A stretch of DNA of 64,000 nt from Cognatiyoonia koreensis (GTDB lineage Bacteria; Pseudomonadota; Alphaproteobacteria; Rhodobacterales; Rhodobacteraceae). Within the stretch, counting starts at the first letter, position 1. Every line of letters begins with the position of its first letter. Made by a program: the position numbers and the translations under genes. The stretch covers positions 744,001 to 808,000 of the forward strand of contig NZ_FOIZ01000002.1 in the NCBI RefSeq assembly GCF_900109295.1, in the 5' to 3' direction. This document shows positions 10,199 through 26,688 of this stretch, piece after piece. The notes below the pieces were generated by a model. The model saw only the letters and a list, made by a program, of their open reading frames with translations, made no database searches and was not told the DNA's origin.

Positions 10199-11301
10199 GC
10201 AGGATCAGACTGGGCATGGTTGGCGGCGGAAACGACGCCTTTATCGGGGCAGTTCACCGTATAGCCGCACGCATGGATGACCGGTTCGAACTGGTTGCTG
10301 GCGCACTGTCATCAACACCCGAAAAGGCCATGGAATCTGGCAAAGCGCTTGGATTAGACCCTGATCGGACCTATGCCGACTTCACCGAAATGGCCAAACG
10401 CGAGGTGCGCCTGAAGAATGGAATCGAAGCTGTCGCCATCGTGACACCGAACCATGTGCATGCGGTTGCGGCCAAGGAATTCCTCAAGCGCGGTATCCAT
10501 GTGATCTGCGATAAACCTCTGACAGCAACGATGGCAGATGCCCGCAAACTGGTCAAAGCGGCCGAAGCGTCCAAGGCACTGTTCATCCTGACCCATAACT
10601 ACACCGGATACCCGATGATCCGGCACGCGAAACAGATGATCGCGGACGGAGAGCTGGGTGAAATCCGCGTTGTACAGGCCGAATATGCACAGGACTGGCT
10701 CACCCAGCCACTTGAAACCGAAGGGCAGAAACAGGCGGCTTGGCGGACAGACCCCGAACGCTCTGGCGCTGGCGGGTCGATTGGCGACATCGGCACCCAT
10801 GCGCATAATCTGGCCTGCTTTGTCACGGGTCAAAAGGTGGAAAGCCTGTCGGCTGATCTTCATGCCTTTGTCCCCGGGCGCCAGCTTGATGACAACGCAC
10901 ATATGATGCTGCGGTTCGATGGTGGTGCCAGGGGGATGCTGTGGTCATCGCAAGTTGCGCCCGGCAATGAAAACGGACTGCGACTGCGCATTTACGGCGA
11001 AAAGGGCGGTCTGGAATGGGCACAGGAAGACCCGAATTATCTGTGGTTCACACCATTTGGGGAACCGAAACAGAAACTGACACGCGGCGGTGCCGGTGGG
11101 CCGACGGACGGCACGCGCATTCCGGCAGGCCATCCCGAAGGTTACCTTGAAGGCTTTGCCAACATCTATACCGAAGCCGCGAACGCAATCGCTGGCAAAC
11201 CCGCTGTCTACCCAACGATCCACGATGGACTAGATGGTATGAAATTCATCGACGCTTGTGTGAAATCATCCGGCCGCAACGGGGCCTGGGTCAAACTGTA
11301 A
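10195..11301 (+). CDS. Gfo/Idh/MocA-family NAD(P)-dependent oxidoreductase
   Basis: The 368-residue protein has the N-terminal Rossmann motif LGMVGGGNDAFIGAVH, the AIVTPNHVHA and HVICDKPLTATMADA stretches with the family's catalytic-dyad lysine (CDKP), and the C-terminal alpha/beta domain with GGSIGDIGTHAHNLACF, which contains the Asp/His active-site motif. Members oxidise sugar, inositol or glycoside hydroxyls. Its start overlaps the preceding TIM-barrel gene by ATGA and it is followed 13 bases later by a HIBADH-like dehydrogenase, so all three are probably one unit. Oxidation of a pentose or a xylo-oligosaccharide-derived compound is a reasonable inference, not a demonstrated role. Confidence 0.9.
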   Translation: MSRIRLGMVGGGNDAFIGAVHRIAARMDDRFELVAGALSSTPEKAMESGKALGLDPDRTYADFTEMAKREVRLKNGIEAVAIVTPNHVHAVAAKEFLKRGIHVICDKPLTATMADARKLVKAAEASKALFILTHNYTGYPMIRHAKQMIADGELGEIRVVQAEYAQDWLTQPLETEGQKQAAWRTDPERSGAGGSIGDIGTHAHNLACFVTGQKVESLSADLHAFVPGRQLDDNAHMMLRFDGGARGMLWSSQVAPGNENGLRLRIYGEKGGLEWAQEDPNYLWFTPFGEPKQKLTRGGAGGPTDGTRIPAGHPEGYLEGFANIYTEAANAIAGKPAVYPTIHDGLDGMKFIDACVKSSGRNGAWVKL

Positions 11302-11314
11302 GGAAGACACGAAC

Positions 11315-12187
11315 ATGGCAAAACTCGCATTTCTGGGCCTTGGGGTCATGGGCTACCCGATGGCGGGGCACCTGCAAAAGGCAGGCCATGACGTGACCGT
11401 CTACAACCGGACGACGGCCAAGGCCGAAGCCTGGGTCAAGGAACATGGCGGCAGCATGGGCAAGACCCCGGCAGAGGCCGCGAAAGGTGCCGCGTTCGTT
11501 ATGGCCTGCGTCGGAAATGACGACGATCTCCGATCGGTCTGTCTTGGCGATGACGGCGCATTTAGCGCGATGGACAGCGGCACGACATTCGTGGACCACA
11601 CGACGGTATCGGCCGCGGTGACACGCGAATTGTATGCGGCTGCCAAGGATGCGGGCATCGCCTTTGTCGATGCGCCGATCTCGGGCGGGCAGGCCGGTGC
11701 GGAAAACGCCCAGCTGTCTGTGATGTGTGGCGGCGATCAGGATGCCTATGACAAGGCCGAACTTGTGATCGATGTCTATTCAAAGATGTGCAAACGCATC
11801 GGCGACAGCGGTGCCGGACAAATGACCAAAATGTGCAACCAGATCGCGATTGCCGGTCTGGTACAGGGTCTGTCAGAGGCGCTGCATTTCGCCCAGAAGG
11901 CCGGATTGGACGGCCGCGCGGTGGTGGATGTGATCAGCCAGGGCGCTGCGGGCAGTTGGCAGATGTCGAACCGCTATGAAACCATGCTGGATGACAAATG
12001 GGACCACGGCTTTGCCGTTGACTGGATGCGCAAGGATCTGGGTATCTGCCTGTCCACCGCGAATGAAAACGGGGCCAGCCTACCTGTCACTGCTTTGGTG
12101 GATCAGTTCTACAAGGACGTGCAAAAGCTGGGCGGTGGGCGTTGGGATACGTCATCACTTCTCAAGCGCTTGCAGGCAATGGGCTGA
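11315..12187 (+). CDS. NAD(P)-dependent beta-hydroxyacid dehydrogenase (HIBADH/GarR family)
   Basis: The 290-residue enzyme starts with the dinucleotide-binding motif LAFLGLGVMGYPMAGHLQKAG and carries the substrate-binding motif VDAPISGGQAGAENAQLSVMCGG and the catalytic lysine region GAGQMTKMCNQI. The family includes 3-hydroxyisobutyrate dehydrogenase and tartronate semialdehyde reductase. In the context of a sugar operon a small hydroxyacid or semialdehyde from pentose or sugar-acid breakdown is the likely substrate. A ribosome site (AAGGAAG) precedes ATG 11315. It is the last gene of the island and ends 9 bases before the convergent ppsR gene. Confidence 0.9.
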   Translation: MAKLAFLGLGVMGYPMAGHLQKAGHDVTVYNRTTAKAEAWVKEHGGSMGKTPAEAAKGAAFVMACVGNDDDLRSVCLGDDGAFSAMDSGTTFVDHTTVSAAVTRELYAAAKDAGIAFVDAPISGGQAGAENAQLSVMCGGDQDAYDKAELVIDVYSKMCKRIGDSGAGQMTKMCNQIAIAGLVQGLSEALHFAQKAGLDGRAVVDVISQGAAGSWQMSNRYETMLDDKWDHGFAVDWMRKDLGICLSTANENGASLPVTALVDQFYKDVQKLGGGRWDTSSLLKRLQAMG

Positions 12188-12196
12188 GCAAAGCGC

Positions 12197-13615
12197 CTAA
12201 CCCGAGCTGTCCCTGTTCAGCAGATCGAATTTGCGCAGCTTGACGTAAAGCGACTGGCGCGACAGCCCCAGCATTTCGGCTGCCGCCACACGGTTGTTCA
12301 TTGTGAGTTCGACGGCGGTTTCGATACACATCTTTTCAACGACGTTGGTGGTTTCCGCGACGATTTCTTTCAGCGTCGCGCTACCAACCAGCTCGATCAC
12401 CGAATTGATGTTGTCTTCTGACGGCGCTGCCGCAGGCCGCCCCGGTTCAACCCGGTTGGCGTCGCGGATGATGAAGGCATAAAGTTCTTCCTTGCCCGCT
12501 TCGATCCGTGTGACAGAGATTTCAACGTTGCGCGGGCTGCCGTAATCGCCGGCAAGCTTGGTTGCATAAAGCCGCATACGACCGGACCGGCCGGTGTTGT
12601 CGATCATGACTTTCAGATCGACAGACCCCCGCAACAGGTAATCCGCGAAACTGCGCCCGCGAATGTTCACATCATGCGCGACGCCGATCAGGTTCAGAAA
12701 AGCCTCGTTTGTCGACAGCATCTTGCCGTCTGCTGTGGCAAACACCATCGCATCCGGTGCGCGGGCAAAAAGGGCCTGCACGTTCGTTGCAAGTGAATCC
12801 AGGGGCCGGTTTTCGGGATCATCCTTGTGCAGCCTGCACAGCATGAAACGTTCGCCAGCCGCGCGGAAAAGCGTGGGATATAGCAGAACTTTCACGCCAC
12901 CATTGGAAAGAGTCAGCGCAATCGCCCGTTCGGAATCAGCGATCGCATGAGCCGCCAGTTGGTCGATCAATGCATCGCGGCCTTTGCCTTCGAACAGATC
13001 GCTTAATTTCTGGCCAACAAGACTGTCGTGGGATTCGCCGATCAGCGCGACAGCACTTTTGTTCATCTCGGTCATCTGGCCCGACTGGGTTGATACAAAG
13101 ATGACCGCATCCGACGTGCTTTCCATCAAGACGCGGAAGCGGGTGTCGTATTCGCGCTGCTGTTCATAGTCACGCTCAAGCGCAAGCTGCGCACGCACCA
13201 GTTGTTGCTGCATTTCCGCGACCGGGCGCAGATCACGCCCCAGTAGCAGGATCGCACCATCCGGCCCGATCCGGTGAAAACTATAGCGCACGGGATAGTC
13301 GAACCGCTGCGACGGATCAGAATGGTTCAGCTCCAGCGGGCGCACAGGTCCGGCATCATCAAGAAACTTCGCGAGCCGTTCTTCGAACTTCGGGACAGAC
13401 TCGACGGAAAGCGAAGTCTGAAACTGCTTGCCCTCCAACTGTTCCATCCGCTGATAACCAAGCGAATTGGGGTTGATAAGGACAGAAAGCACTTCTGCCT
13501 TCTCTGTCATGACAACGCCGATGTCAGAAACTTCAGAGATAATGCCGCCCAAGACATCGGGGGCGATCAGGGGGATCGCACCGTTCTCCCAATACTTGGT
13601 TCCGCGCGATGTCAT
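12197..13615 (-). CDS. ppsR: PpsR/CrtJ photosynthesis-gene repressor
   Basis: PpsR is the redox- and light-dependent repressor of bacteriochlorophyll, carotenoid and light-harvesting genes in purple bacteria. The 472-residue protein (464 in Rhodobacter sphaeroides from memory) has an N-terminal domain, PAS domains around residues 160-260 and 280-385 joined by a Q-linker helix (QQQLVRAQLALERDYEQQR), and a C-terminal Fis-type helix-turn-helix (NNRVAAAEMLGLSRQSLYVKLRKF). The two cysteines implicated in redox control appear to be conserved: Cys260 (RFMLCRL) and Cys430 (EKMCIETA, beside the HTH). ATG 13615 with an AAAGGG site is chosen over an upstream extension. It lies directly downstream of ppaA. 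Confidence 0.96.
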   Translation of the reverse strand: MTSRGTKYWENGAIPLIAPDVLGGIISEVSDIGVVMTEKAEVLSVLINPNSLGYQRMEQLEGKQFQTSLSVESVPKFEERLAKFLDDAGPVRPLELNHSDPSQRFDYPVRYSFHRIGPDGAILLLGRDLRPVAEMQQQLVRAQLALERDYEQQREYDTRFRVLMESTSDAVIFVSTQSGQMTEMNKSAVALIGESHDSLVGQKLSDLFEGKGRDALIDQLAAHAIADSERAIALTLSNGGVKVLLYPTLFRAAGERFMLCRLHKDDPENRPLDSLATNVQALFARAPDAMVFATADGKMLSTNEAFLNLIGVAHDVNIRGRSFADYLLRGSVDLKVMIDNTGRSGRMRLYATKLAGDYGSPRNVEISVTRIEAGKEELYAFIIRDANRVEPGRPAAAPSEDNINSVIELVGSATLKEIVAETTNVVEKMCIETAVELTMNNRVAAAEMLGLSRQSLYVKLRKFDLLNRDSSG

Positions 13616-13650
13616 GTGCGCGCCCTTTCGGGACTGTGAAAGCCCACCAC

Positions 13651-14424
13651 TTATTGTCCCATCATGTTGGCTGGGATTGGCTTTGTCTTTAGGTTGCAAA
13701 GGGTAATGGCCTCTTCAGCAATACTCGTCACATAATCCGCACCAGTCAGCGCGGCGATATCGGGTTGCAGTTCCAGCAATGTTCCACCCACAACAACAGG
13801 TATCGTGCTGGCCGACGTTGAACTGCGGACAGACTCTACCATTCGCCGAAGTGTTTCAAGGCTTTCGCCACGTACGGCGGATACGAAAACGGCATCGAAC
13901 GCCGAATTGTCACACGCGTATTTCACATCATCCGGTGTTGCACCCAACATCAGGCGCACGGACAATCCGTTTCGCCGCAATTGTCCTGACAGAACCATCG
14001 CGCCCAGTGTGTGATGCGTATTCTCGGGGACAACCAGCAAAACGGTCGAGGCGTTGGGTTCCGGCGTACGGCTTTCGAATGAAACCCGTTGCAGATCGCG
14101 CAACATGGATTGCAGCCGTGCCGTCCCGATCGTCACATCTGCAAAGCTCAACGCGTCCTCGCACCAGCCGGCACCCAGTTCGCGGGCGACAATCGGAATG
14201 AAGTGTTCGCAAAGCTGTTCAGGCGACACGCCAGACATCTGTGCGAGCGCCATCGCATCGCGACACTGCTGCGCGCTTGGCGTCAGCGCGGCGGCCTTGA
14301 GGAATGCAACAAGGGAGTCATCACAACCCGGTTTCGGAAGCTTATCGAGCGGCGAAAGCGGTCCGTCGTCGCCTGATAGATCAAGCGACGTGAAGCTCTT
14401 GTCGGCGTTGCGATAGTCATCCAT
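13651..14424 (-). CDS. ppaA: PpaA/AerR-type cobalamin-binding antirepressor
   Basis: PpaA/AerR proteins bind vitamin B12 and modulate PpsR/CrtJ activity in response to light and redox. The 257-residue protein has an N-terminal helical segment (residues 35-115, resembling the B12-binding cap with GAGWCEDALSFADVTIG) and a C-terminal Rossmann-like B12 domain. The upper-ligand His motif is seen as TLLVVPENTHHTLG-like sequence, with His138-Thr-Leu-Gly141 and the later VVVGGTLLEL and ADYVTSIAEEA. The usual DxHxxG Asp is replaced by Asn/Thr here, as expected for AerR-type rather than methionine-synthase-type domains. ATG 14424 has an AAAGGA site. Located upstream of ppsR and divergent from bchF, the standard Rhodobacter order. 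Confidence 0.9.
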   Translation of the reverse strand: MDDYRNADKSFTSLDLSGDDGPLSPLDKLPKPGCDDSLVAFLKAAALTPSAQQCRDAMALAQMSGVSPEQLCEHFIPIVARELGAGWCEDALSFADVTIGTARLQSMLRDLQRVSFESRTPEPNASTVLLVVPENTHHTLGAMVLSGQLRRNGLSVRLMLGATPDDVKYACDNSAFDAVFVSAVRGESLETLRRMVESVRSSTSASTIPVVVGGTLLELQPDIAALTGADYVTSIAEEAITLCNLKTKPIPANMMGQ

Positions 14425-14480
14425 TCGCAGGTCCTTTCCGTTAGGCTCTGTAACGTGCCTAAGCGGGTCGTGCCACATAT

Positions 14481-14521
14481 TGTCTTATCTGCACCTCATA
14501 TTGTCAAAGCAAATTGACAAT
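14481..14521. promoter_or_regulatory. PpsR box cluster upstream of ppaA
   Basis: An exact PpsR consensus TGT-N12-ACA lies at 14502-14519 (TGTCAAAGCAAATTGACA), embedded in a larger inverted repeat ATTGTCAA (14500-14507) / TTGACAAT (14514-14521). A second near match, TGT-N12-TCA, lies at 14481-14498 immediately next to it. Tandem boxes with short spacing are the usual CrtJ/PpsR binding arrangement. They sit 57-97 bases upstream of the ppaA start and suggest that ppaA-ppsR expression is feedback controlled. Confidence 0.75.
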
Positions 14522-14623
14522 AATCACCTGAGTCTTGCACAGCTTGCGGCTAACCCACTCAAATAGCGAAATAAACACTTGCACCGGCGCGATCGGCGCA
14601 AGTGCGAGAAAGTGCCACATAGG

Positions 14624-14670
14624 TGTAACGCAAGGTTGACACTTATGTAATCTGACACCTAAGCTTTACA
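14624..14670. promoter_or_regulatory. PpsR box(es) in the bchF operon promoter
   Basis: An exact TGT-N12-ACA box is at 14624-14641 (TGTAACGCAAGGTTGACA), and its right half overlaps a TTGACA sequence at 14636-14641 that could be a sigma-70-like -35 element. A degenerate TGA-N12-ACA box follows at 14653-14670. No good -10 is placed 16-18 bases downstream of the TTGACA, so the promoter assignment is tentative. Binding here would block the whole bchFNBHLM-lhaA-puh operon. Confidence 0.7.
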
Positions 14671-14695
14671 CAATAAAGTGTCAGGGAAACGATAC

Positions 14696-22489
<7,794 letters not shown>

Positions 22490-22554
22490 TGCACAGGACG
22501 TACACCGCGCGTGCACAAGGCGTGCACCGCTGAAATGAAAAACAGGACGACGAC

Positions 22555-23247
22555 ATGACGGGCTATGCCACCACACGCGACCGGGTCGAGCACTACTTCG
22601 ACCGCTCTGCGACCAAGGTCTGGGAGCAGCTGACGTCTGATGCCCCGGTCTCGGGGATCAGGGCGACGGTGCGTGCGGGTCGTGACCGGATGCGCGACTT
22701 GATGCTGGCGCAGTTGCCTGACGATCTGCGCGGGATGCGTATTCTGGACGCCGGGTGCGGCACGGGTGCAATGGCCGTTGAACTGGCCAAGCGTGGCGCG
22801 GACGAGGTCGTTGCCGTTGATATCTCGCCAGCCCTGATCGACATCGCGAAAAAGCGGATGCCGCAGGACCTGTCCAACAGGATCACATGGGTGGCCGGTG
22901 ACATGTTCGAGGCGACCCACGGGGCGTTCGATCACGCGATGGCGATGGATTCGCTGATTTACTACACCGCTGCCGACATCTCGCAGATCATGAGCAAGGC
23001 GTCCAAGCGGGTGACGGGCAAATGTGTCTTTACACTGCCACCCCGCACACCGGCGCTGATGCTGATGTGGCGTGCGGGCAAGCTGTTTCCACGTGCTGAC
23101 CGCAGCCCGCAGATGGTGCCACATACCACAGCGGGCGTCGCCCATGCCCTGCGCATCGCAGGCGTGCATGGCCGCCTGAAGGAAATCGAACGTGTGAAGT
23201 CGGGATTCTATATCTCGACCGCGCTGTCATTCGAGGGGCGGCGGTGA
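22555..23247 (+). CDS. bchM: Magnesium protoporphyrin IX O-methyltransferase
   Basis: BchM transfers a methyl group from SAM to the ring-C propionate of Mg-protoporphyrin IX, giving the substrate for the AcsF cyclase. The 230-residue class I methyltransferase has motif I ILDAGCGTGAMAVELAKRGA (residues 63-82), followed by VVAVDISPALIDIAKKR and the AMDSLIYYTAADI segment characteristic of BchM/ChlM. It begins 65 bases after bchL, and its stop overlaps the lhaA start (TGATG). Confidence 0.96.
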   Translation: MTGYATTRDRVEHYFDRSATKVWEQLTSDAPVSGIRATVRAGRDRMRDLMLAQLPDDLRGMRILDAGCGTGAMAVELAKRGADEVVAVDISPALIDIAKKRMPQDLSNRITWVAGDMFEATHGAFDHAMAMDSLIYYTAADISQIMSKASKRVTGKCVFTLPPRTPALMLMWRAGKLFPRADRSPQMVPHTTAGVAHALRIAGVHGRLKEIERVKSGFYISTALSFEGRR

Positions 23248-24677
23248 TGTTATTCAAAGCCTCATCCCTCAAGTCCCTGTCGACGAACCTGTTGCCCTTT
23301 GCAGATGCGGCGAGCGACGGTTTGCCGTTGCGCCAGTTGCTGCGCCTGTCCTTGTTCCAGGTATCGGTCGGGATGGCGGCTGTCATGCTGCTGGGCACGC
23401 TGAACCGCGTGATGATTGTAGAGTTGGGTATTCCGGCGATGCTGGTCGCGATCATGATCGCCATTCCGGTGCTTGTTGCCCCCTTCCGCGCGCTTGTCGG
23501 GTTCAAGTCGGACACCTATCGCAGTGCGATCGGCTGGAAGCGCATCCCGTATTTGTGGTTCGGGACCATGTGGCAGTTCGGTGGTCTGGCAATCATGCCG
23601 ATGGCCTTGCTTGTCCTGTCGGGTGATCGCGCAATTGATGCCGATTGGGCCGGTTATATCGGGGCCGGGCTGGCGTTTCTGTTGACCGGTGTCGGGATGC
23701 ATATGACCCAGACCGCGGGTTTGGCGCTGGCGGCGGATCGCGCGACCGATGAAACCCGCCCCAAGGTCGTTGCCTTGCTTTATGTCATGTTCCTTGTCGG
23801 CATGGCCGTGTCGGCCGTTATCATCGGCGCGCTACTGCGAGACTATTCCGCCCTGCGTCTGGTGCAGGTGGTGCAAGGCACCGCCGTCGTCACCTTGCTG
23901 TTGAACCTGATCGCCCTTTGGAAGCAGGAAAAGGTCGCCCCCATGTCCAAGGAAGAGCGCGAGGCACCGCGCCCGTTCTTCAAGGATGCCTGGGATGATC
24001 TGGTCAAAGGCGGTGATGCGGGGCGACTGCTGGCGGTCGTATTCCTTGGCACCATGGCCTTCAACATGCAGGACGTGTTGCTGGAACCTTACGGTGGTGA
24101 AATTCTGGGCCTGTCCGTGTCGGCCACGACCCTTTTGACAGCGGCCTGGGCGGGTGGCGCGATTGTCAGTTTCTGGATGGCCGCCCGCTGGCTGGCCAAA
24201 GGCATCAGCACCTACCGGATGGCCGCGCGCGGTATCCTTGTCGGGATCGCCGCCTTCAGTGCCGTAATCTTTGCGGCCCCGATGGGGTCATCGATTCTGT
24301 TTTACACCGGAGCCACGTTGATCGGTTTCGGCGGTGGTTTGTTCGGGGTCGCCACCCTGACAGCTGCCATGACGATGCCCACGATCGGGACAGCCGGTCG
24401 GGGTTTGGCACTTGGTGCCTGGGGGGCCGCACAGGCCACCGGGGCCGGGCTGTCCATTTTCTTCGGGGGCACCATTCGTGACCTCGTGAACCATGCCGCT
24501 GGGAACGGCACATTGGGAGAGGCGCTCGCCACGCCAGCAACGGGCTACTCGGTGGTTTACCACACCGAGATCGGCCTGCTTTTCGTCACCCTGATTGTCC
24601 TTGGGCCTTTGGTAAAGGTCCGGGCCATGACATCGGAAAAATCTGCCAAGCTCGAGCTGGCAGACTTTCCGACCTGA
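23247..24677 (+). CDS. lhaA: LhaA, light-harvesting 1 assembly protein (PucC/BCD-type MFS)
   Basis: LhaA is a polytopic membrane protein related to PucC and BCH2 that is needed for light-harvesting complex 1 assembly, probably by delivering bacteriochlorophyll. The 476-residue sequence has about 12 hydrophobic helices and the family's RLSLFQVSVGMAAVMLLGTLNRVMIVELGIPA beginning, FRALVGFKSDTYRSAIGWKRIPYLW, and MAFNMQDVLLEPYGGEILGLSV. ATG 23247 overlaps the bchM stop by one base; a GTG three bases earlier is an equally placed alternative. It leads into puhA, the conserved bchM-lhaA-puhA order. Confidence 0.95.
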   Translation: MLFKASSLKSLSTNLLPFADAASDGLPLRQLLRLSLFQVSVGMAAVMLLGTLNRVMIVELGIPAMLVAIMIAIPVLVAPFRALVGFKSDTYRSAIGWKRIPYLWFGTMWQFGGLAIMPMALLVLSGDRAIDADWAGYIGAGLAFLLTGVGMHMTQTAGLALAADRATDETRPKVVALLYVMFLVGMAVSAVIIGALLRDYSALRLVQVVQGTAVVTLLLNLIALWKQEKVAPMSKEEREAPRPFFKDAWDDLVKGGDAGRLLAVVFLGTMAFNMQDVLLEPYGGEILGLSVSATTLLTAAWAGGAIVSFWMAARWLAKGISTYRMAARGILVGIAAFSAVIFAAPMGSSILFYTGATLIGFGGGLFGVATLTAAMTMPTIGTAGRGLALGAWGAAQATGAGLSIFFGGTIRDLVNHAAGNGTLGEALATPATGYSVVYHTEIGLLFVTLIVLGPLVKVRAMTSEKSAKLELADFPT

Positions 24678-24695
24678 CCACTGAAAGGAAACACA

Positions 24696-25481
24696 ATGGT
24701 TGGAGTAGAGTTTTTTGGTAATTTCGACTTGGCGAGCGCAGCGATCTGGTTGTTCTGGATCTTCTTCGCGGGCCTTGTCTATTACCTGCAAACCGAGAAC
24801 ATGCGCGAGGGATACCCCCTGCGCGATGACAAGGACGGCGTTCCGGCGAACGAGAGCCTGTTGCCCTTGCCAAAGGAAAAGACGTTTCATCTGCGTGATG
24901 GCAAAGGCACGCTGACCGTGCCAAGCCGCGAATACGAAGACAGCAAGATGCGCAATGATCTTGCCCTTGCGCAGTCATCGCCGTCGAGCGGTTCCCCCTG
25001 GGTGCCGACCGGTGATCCGATGCTGGATGGTGTTGGCCCTGCGTCATGGGCCCCGCGCCGTGATGCGCCCGAACTGGATGCCCATGGTCACGTCAAGATC
25101 CGGCCCATGGCCACGCTTCCCGATTTCAAGATTTCCGCCGGACGCGATCCACGCGGCAAGCCTGTTGTCGGTGGTGATGGCGAAGTGATCGGTCGCGTCA
25201 CCGACATGTGGGTCGATGTGCCCGAAGCGCTTGTTCGTTTCCTGCAGCTTGATCTGAACCCCGAGGGCACCGGCAAGATGCGTCTGATTCCGATGAACAT
25301 GGCAAAGATCGGCACCGACCGCGTCACTGTCCGTTCGCTTTACGCCCATAACTGGGAAGGTGTGCCTGTGACCAAATCTGCGGATCAGGTCACCCTTCTC
25401 GAGGAAGACAAGATCATGGCCTACTACGCCGGCGGCACGATGTACGCCACCGCGGCGCGGTCGGCCACTGTTCTTCCCTGA
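24696..25481 (+). CDS. puhA: Photosynthetic reaction centre H subunit
   Basis: PuhA caps the cytoplasmic face of the type II reaction centre and shapes proton delivery to the QB quinone. The 261-residue protein has a single N-terminal membrane helix (about residues 12-31, [30 protein letters not shown]), the [20 protein letters not shown] proline-rich stretch and the cytoplasmic PRC-barrel domain ([31 protein letters not shown]). A ribosome site AAAGGAAA precedes the ATG. The partner L and M subunits (pufLM) are not in this window. Confidence 0.97.
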   Translation: MVGVEFFGNFDLASAAIWLFWIFFAGLVYYLQTENMREGYPLRDDKDGVPANESLLPLPKEKTFHLRDGKGTLTVPSREYEDSKMRNDLALAQSSPSSGSPWVPTGDPMLDGVGPASWAPRRDAPELDAHGHVKIRPMATLPDFKISAGRDPRGKPVVGGDGEVIGRVTDMWVDVPEALVRFLQLDLNPEGTGKMRLIPMNMAKIGTDRVTVRSLYAHNWEGVPVTKSADQVTLLEEDKIMAYYAGGTMYATAARSATVLP

Positions 25482-25544
25482 ACCAATTACTGGCCCCGTC
25501 TCGCCAACGGGGCCGGTATCCACCTTATGCAGAGGGATGCTGCG

Positions 25545-26183
25545 ATGAGCCACGATGATTTCAATTTCGAGCCTGTCCGGGGATTGCCGGAGGCACTGCC
25601 GGAGGATGAGTATATCCTGTGGCAAGGGTCCCCTGACCCCGGCCGCCTTGCCCGCGAGGCGCTGGGCATTCGCTGGGTTGCCGGCTATTTCCTGCTGCTG
25701 GTGATCTGGCGCGTTGGCGTGTCGGCTGCTGAATACCCCTTCGGGATCGCGCTGGCCCATGGCTTGCCTTTCGTTGTCGCCGGTCTGATCGCCTGTGGCA
25801 TCATCTATGCGATTGCCTATGTGCAGGCCCGGTCCGCTGTTTACACGCTGACCAACAAGCGCGTCGCCATGCGCATCGGGGCCGCCCTGACGATGACCCT
25901 GAACCTGCCCTATACGTGGATCGGGAACGCGACTGCCGATGTCAAACCATCCGGTCATGGCACCATTGCCTTTGAGCTGATCGGGCAGGACCGTTTGTCC
26001 TATCTGATGACATGGCCGCATGTGCGCCCGTGGAAGATCGCCCGCACGCAGCCTGCGCTGCGCTGTATCCCCGACGCGGCCAAGGTCGCCAAGCTGTTTG
26101 CCGAAGCCGCCGAAACGCGCGTCGCCCAGCCCCAAGTCATACGCACACCTCAATCCGGCCACGATGCCGTCGCCGCGGAGTAA
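25545..26183 (+). CDS. puhB: Photosynthetic complex assembly protein PuhB
   Basis: PuhB is a dimeric membrane protein that assists reaction-centre and LH1 assembly in Rhodobacter. The 212-residue protein begins MSHDDFNFEPVRGLPEALPEDEYILWQGSP, has membrane helices near residues 40-90 (VAGYFLLLVIWRVG; HGLPFVVAGLIACGIIYAIAYVQ) and a PH-like C-terminal domain containing YTLTNKRVAMRIGAALTMTLNLPY. ATG 25545 with GAGGG nine bases upstream is preferred to ATG 25527, which has no site. It lies 63 bases after puhA and 5 bases before puhC. Confidence 0.93.
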   Translation: MSHDDFNFEPVRGLPEALPEDEYILWQGSPDPGRLAREALGIRWVAGYFLLLVIWRVGVSAAEYPFGIALAHGLPFVVAGLIACGIIYAIAYVQARSAVYTLTNKRVAMRIGAALTMTLNLPYTWIGNATADVKPSGHGTIAFELIGQDRLSYLMTWPHVRPWKIARTQPALRCIPDAAKVAKLFAEAAETRVAQPQVIRTPQSGHDAVAAE

Positions 26184-26188
26184 TTGTC

Positions 26189-26650
26189 ATGAGCAACCTA
26201 GAACAACAGATGCGCCACCGGGACAAGGAAATGGTCCCGACCTTTCTTGTCAAAGGCATGTTCGGCCTGATGATCGCGACCACAGCACTTGTCGCTTATG
26301 CCCAGTGGATGGATGTCCCGAACCGCGGCGTTTTGATCGAAGCGCCTGTCGCGCAAAGCGTCGAAGTCACGCTGTCGGGCAACCGTAACGGTCTTTACGA
26401 GGTGCGCGATGCATCGGGGGCGCTGCTGGTGACCTCGGCTGATGACCGTATGGGATTCATTGGCGTCATGGGACGTGCCGTTGATCGTGAACGGGAAGTG
26501 CGCGGGATTACCGAAACGGCACCGATTTCGGTCATTCGCCGCGAGAACGGTCATATAGCCGTGCTGGACGAAGCGTCCGGACTGTCGGTGGAACTGATCG
26601 GATACGGGAAAGACAACGTCGCTGCCTTTGCGCAGCTTTTGGACCAATAG
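26189..26650 (+). CDS. puhC: Photosynthetic complex assembly protein PuhC
   Basis: PuhC is a bitopic membrane protein that helps organise the RC-LH1 core. The 153-residue product has a short cytoplasmic N-terminus (MSNLEQQMRHRDKEMVPTFLVKGMFG), one membrane helix at about residues 21-41 and a periplasmic domain with GFIGVMGRAVDREREVRG, a block conserved in the family. ATG 26189 lies 5 bases after the puhB stop; a longer open frame back to 26012 overlaps puhB and is rejected. Confidence 0.92.
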   Translation: MSNLEQQMRHRDKEMVPTFLVKGMFGLMIATTALVAYAQWMDVPNRGVLIEAPVAQSVEVTLSGNRNGLYEVRDASGALLVTSADDRMGFIGVMGRAVDREREVRGITETAPISVIRRENGHIAVLDEASGLSVELIGYGKDNVAAFAQLLDQ

Positions 26651-26688
26651 ACGCCTCGCCAGCGTCTTTCATGTGAAAGGGAACCACA

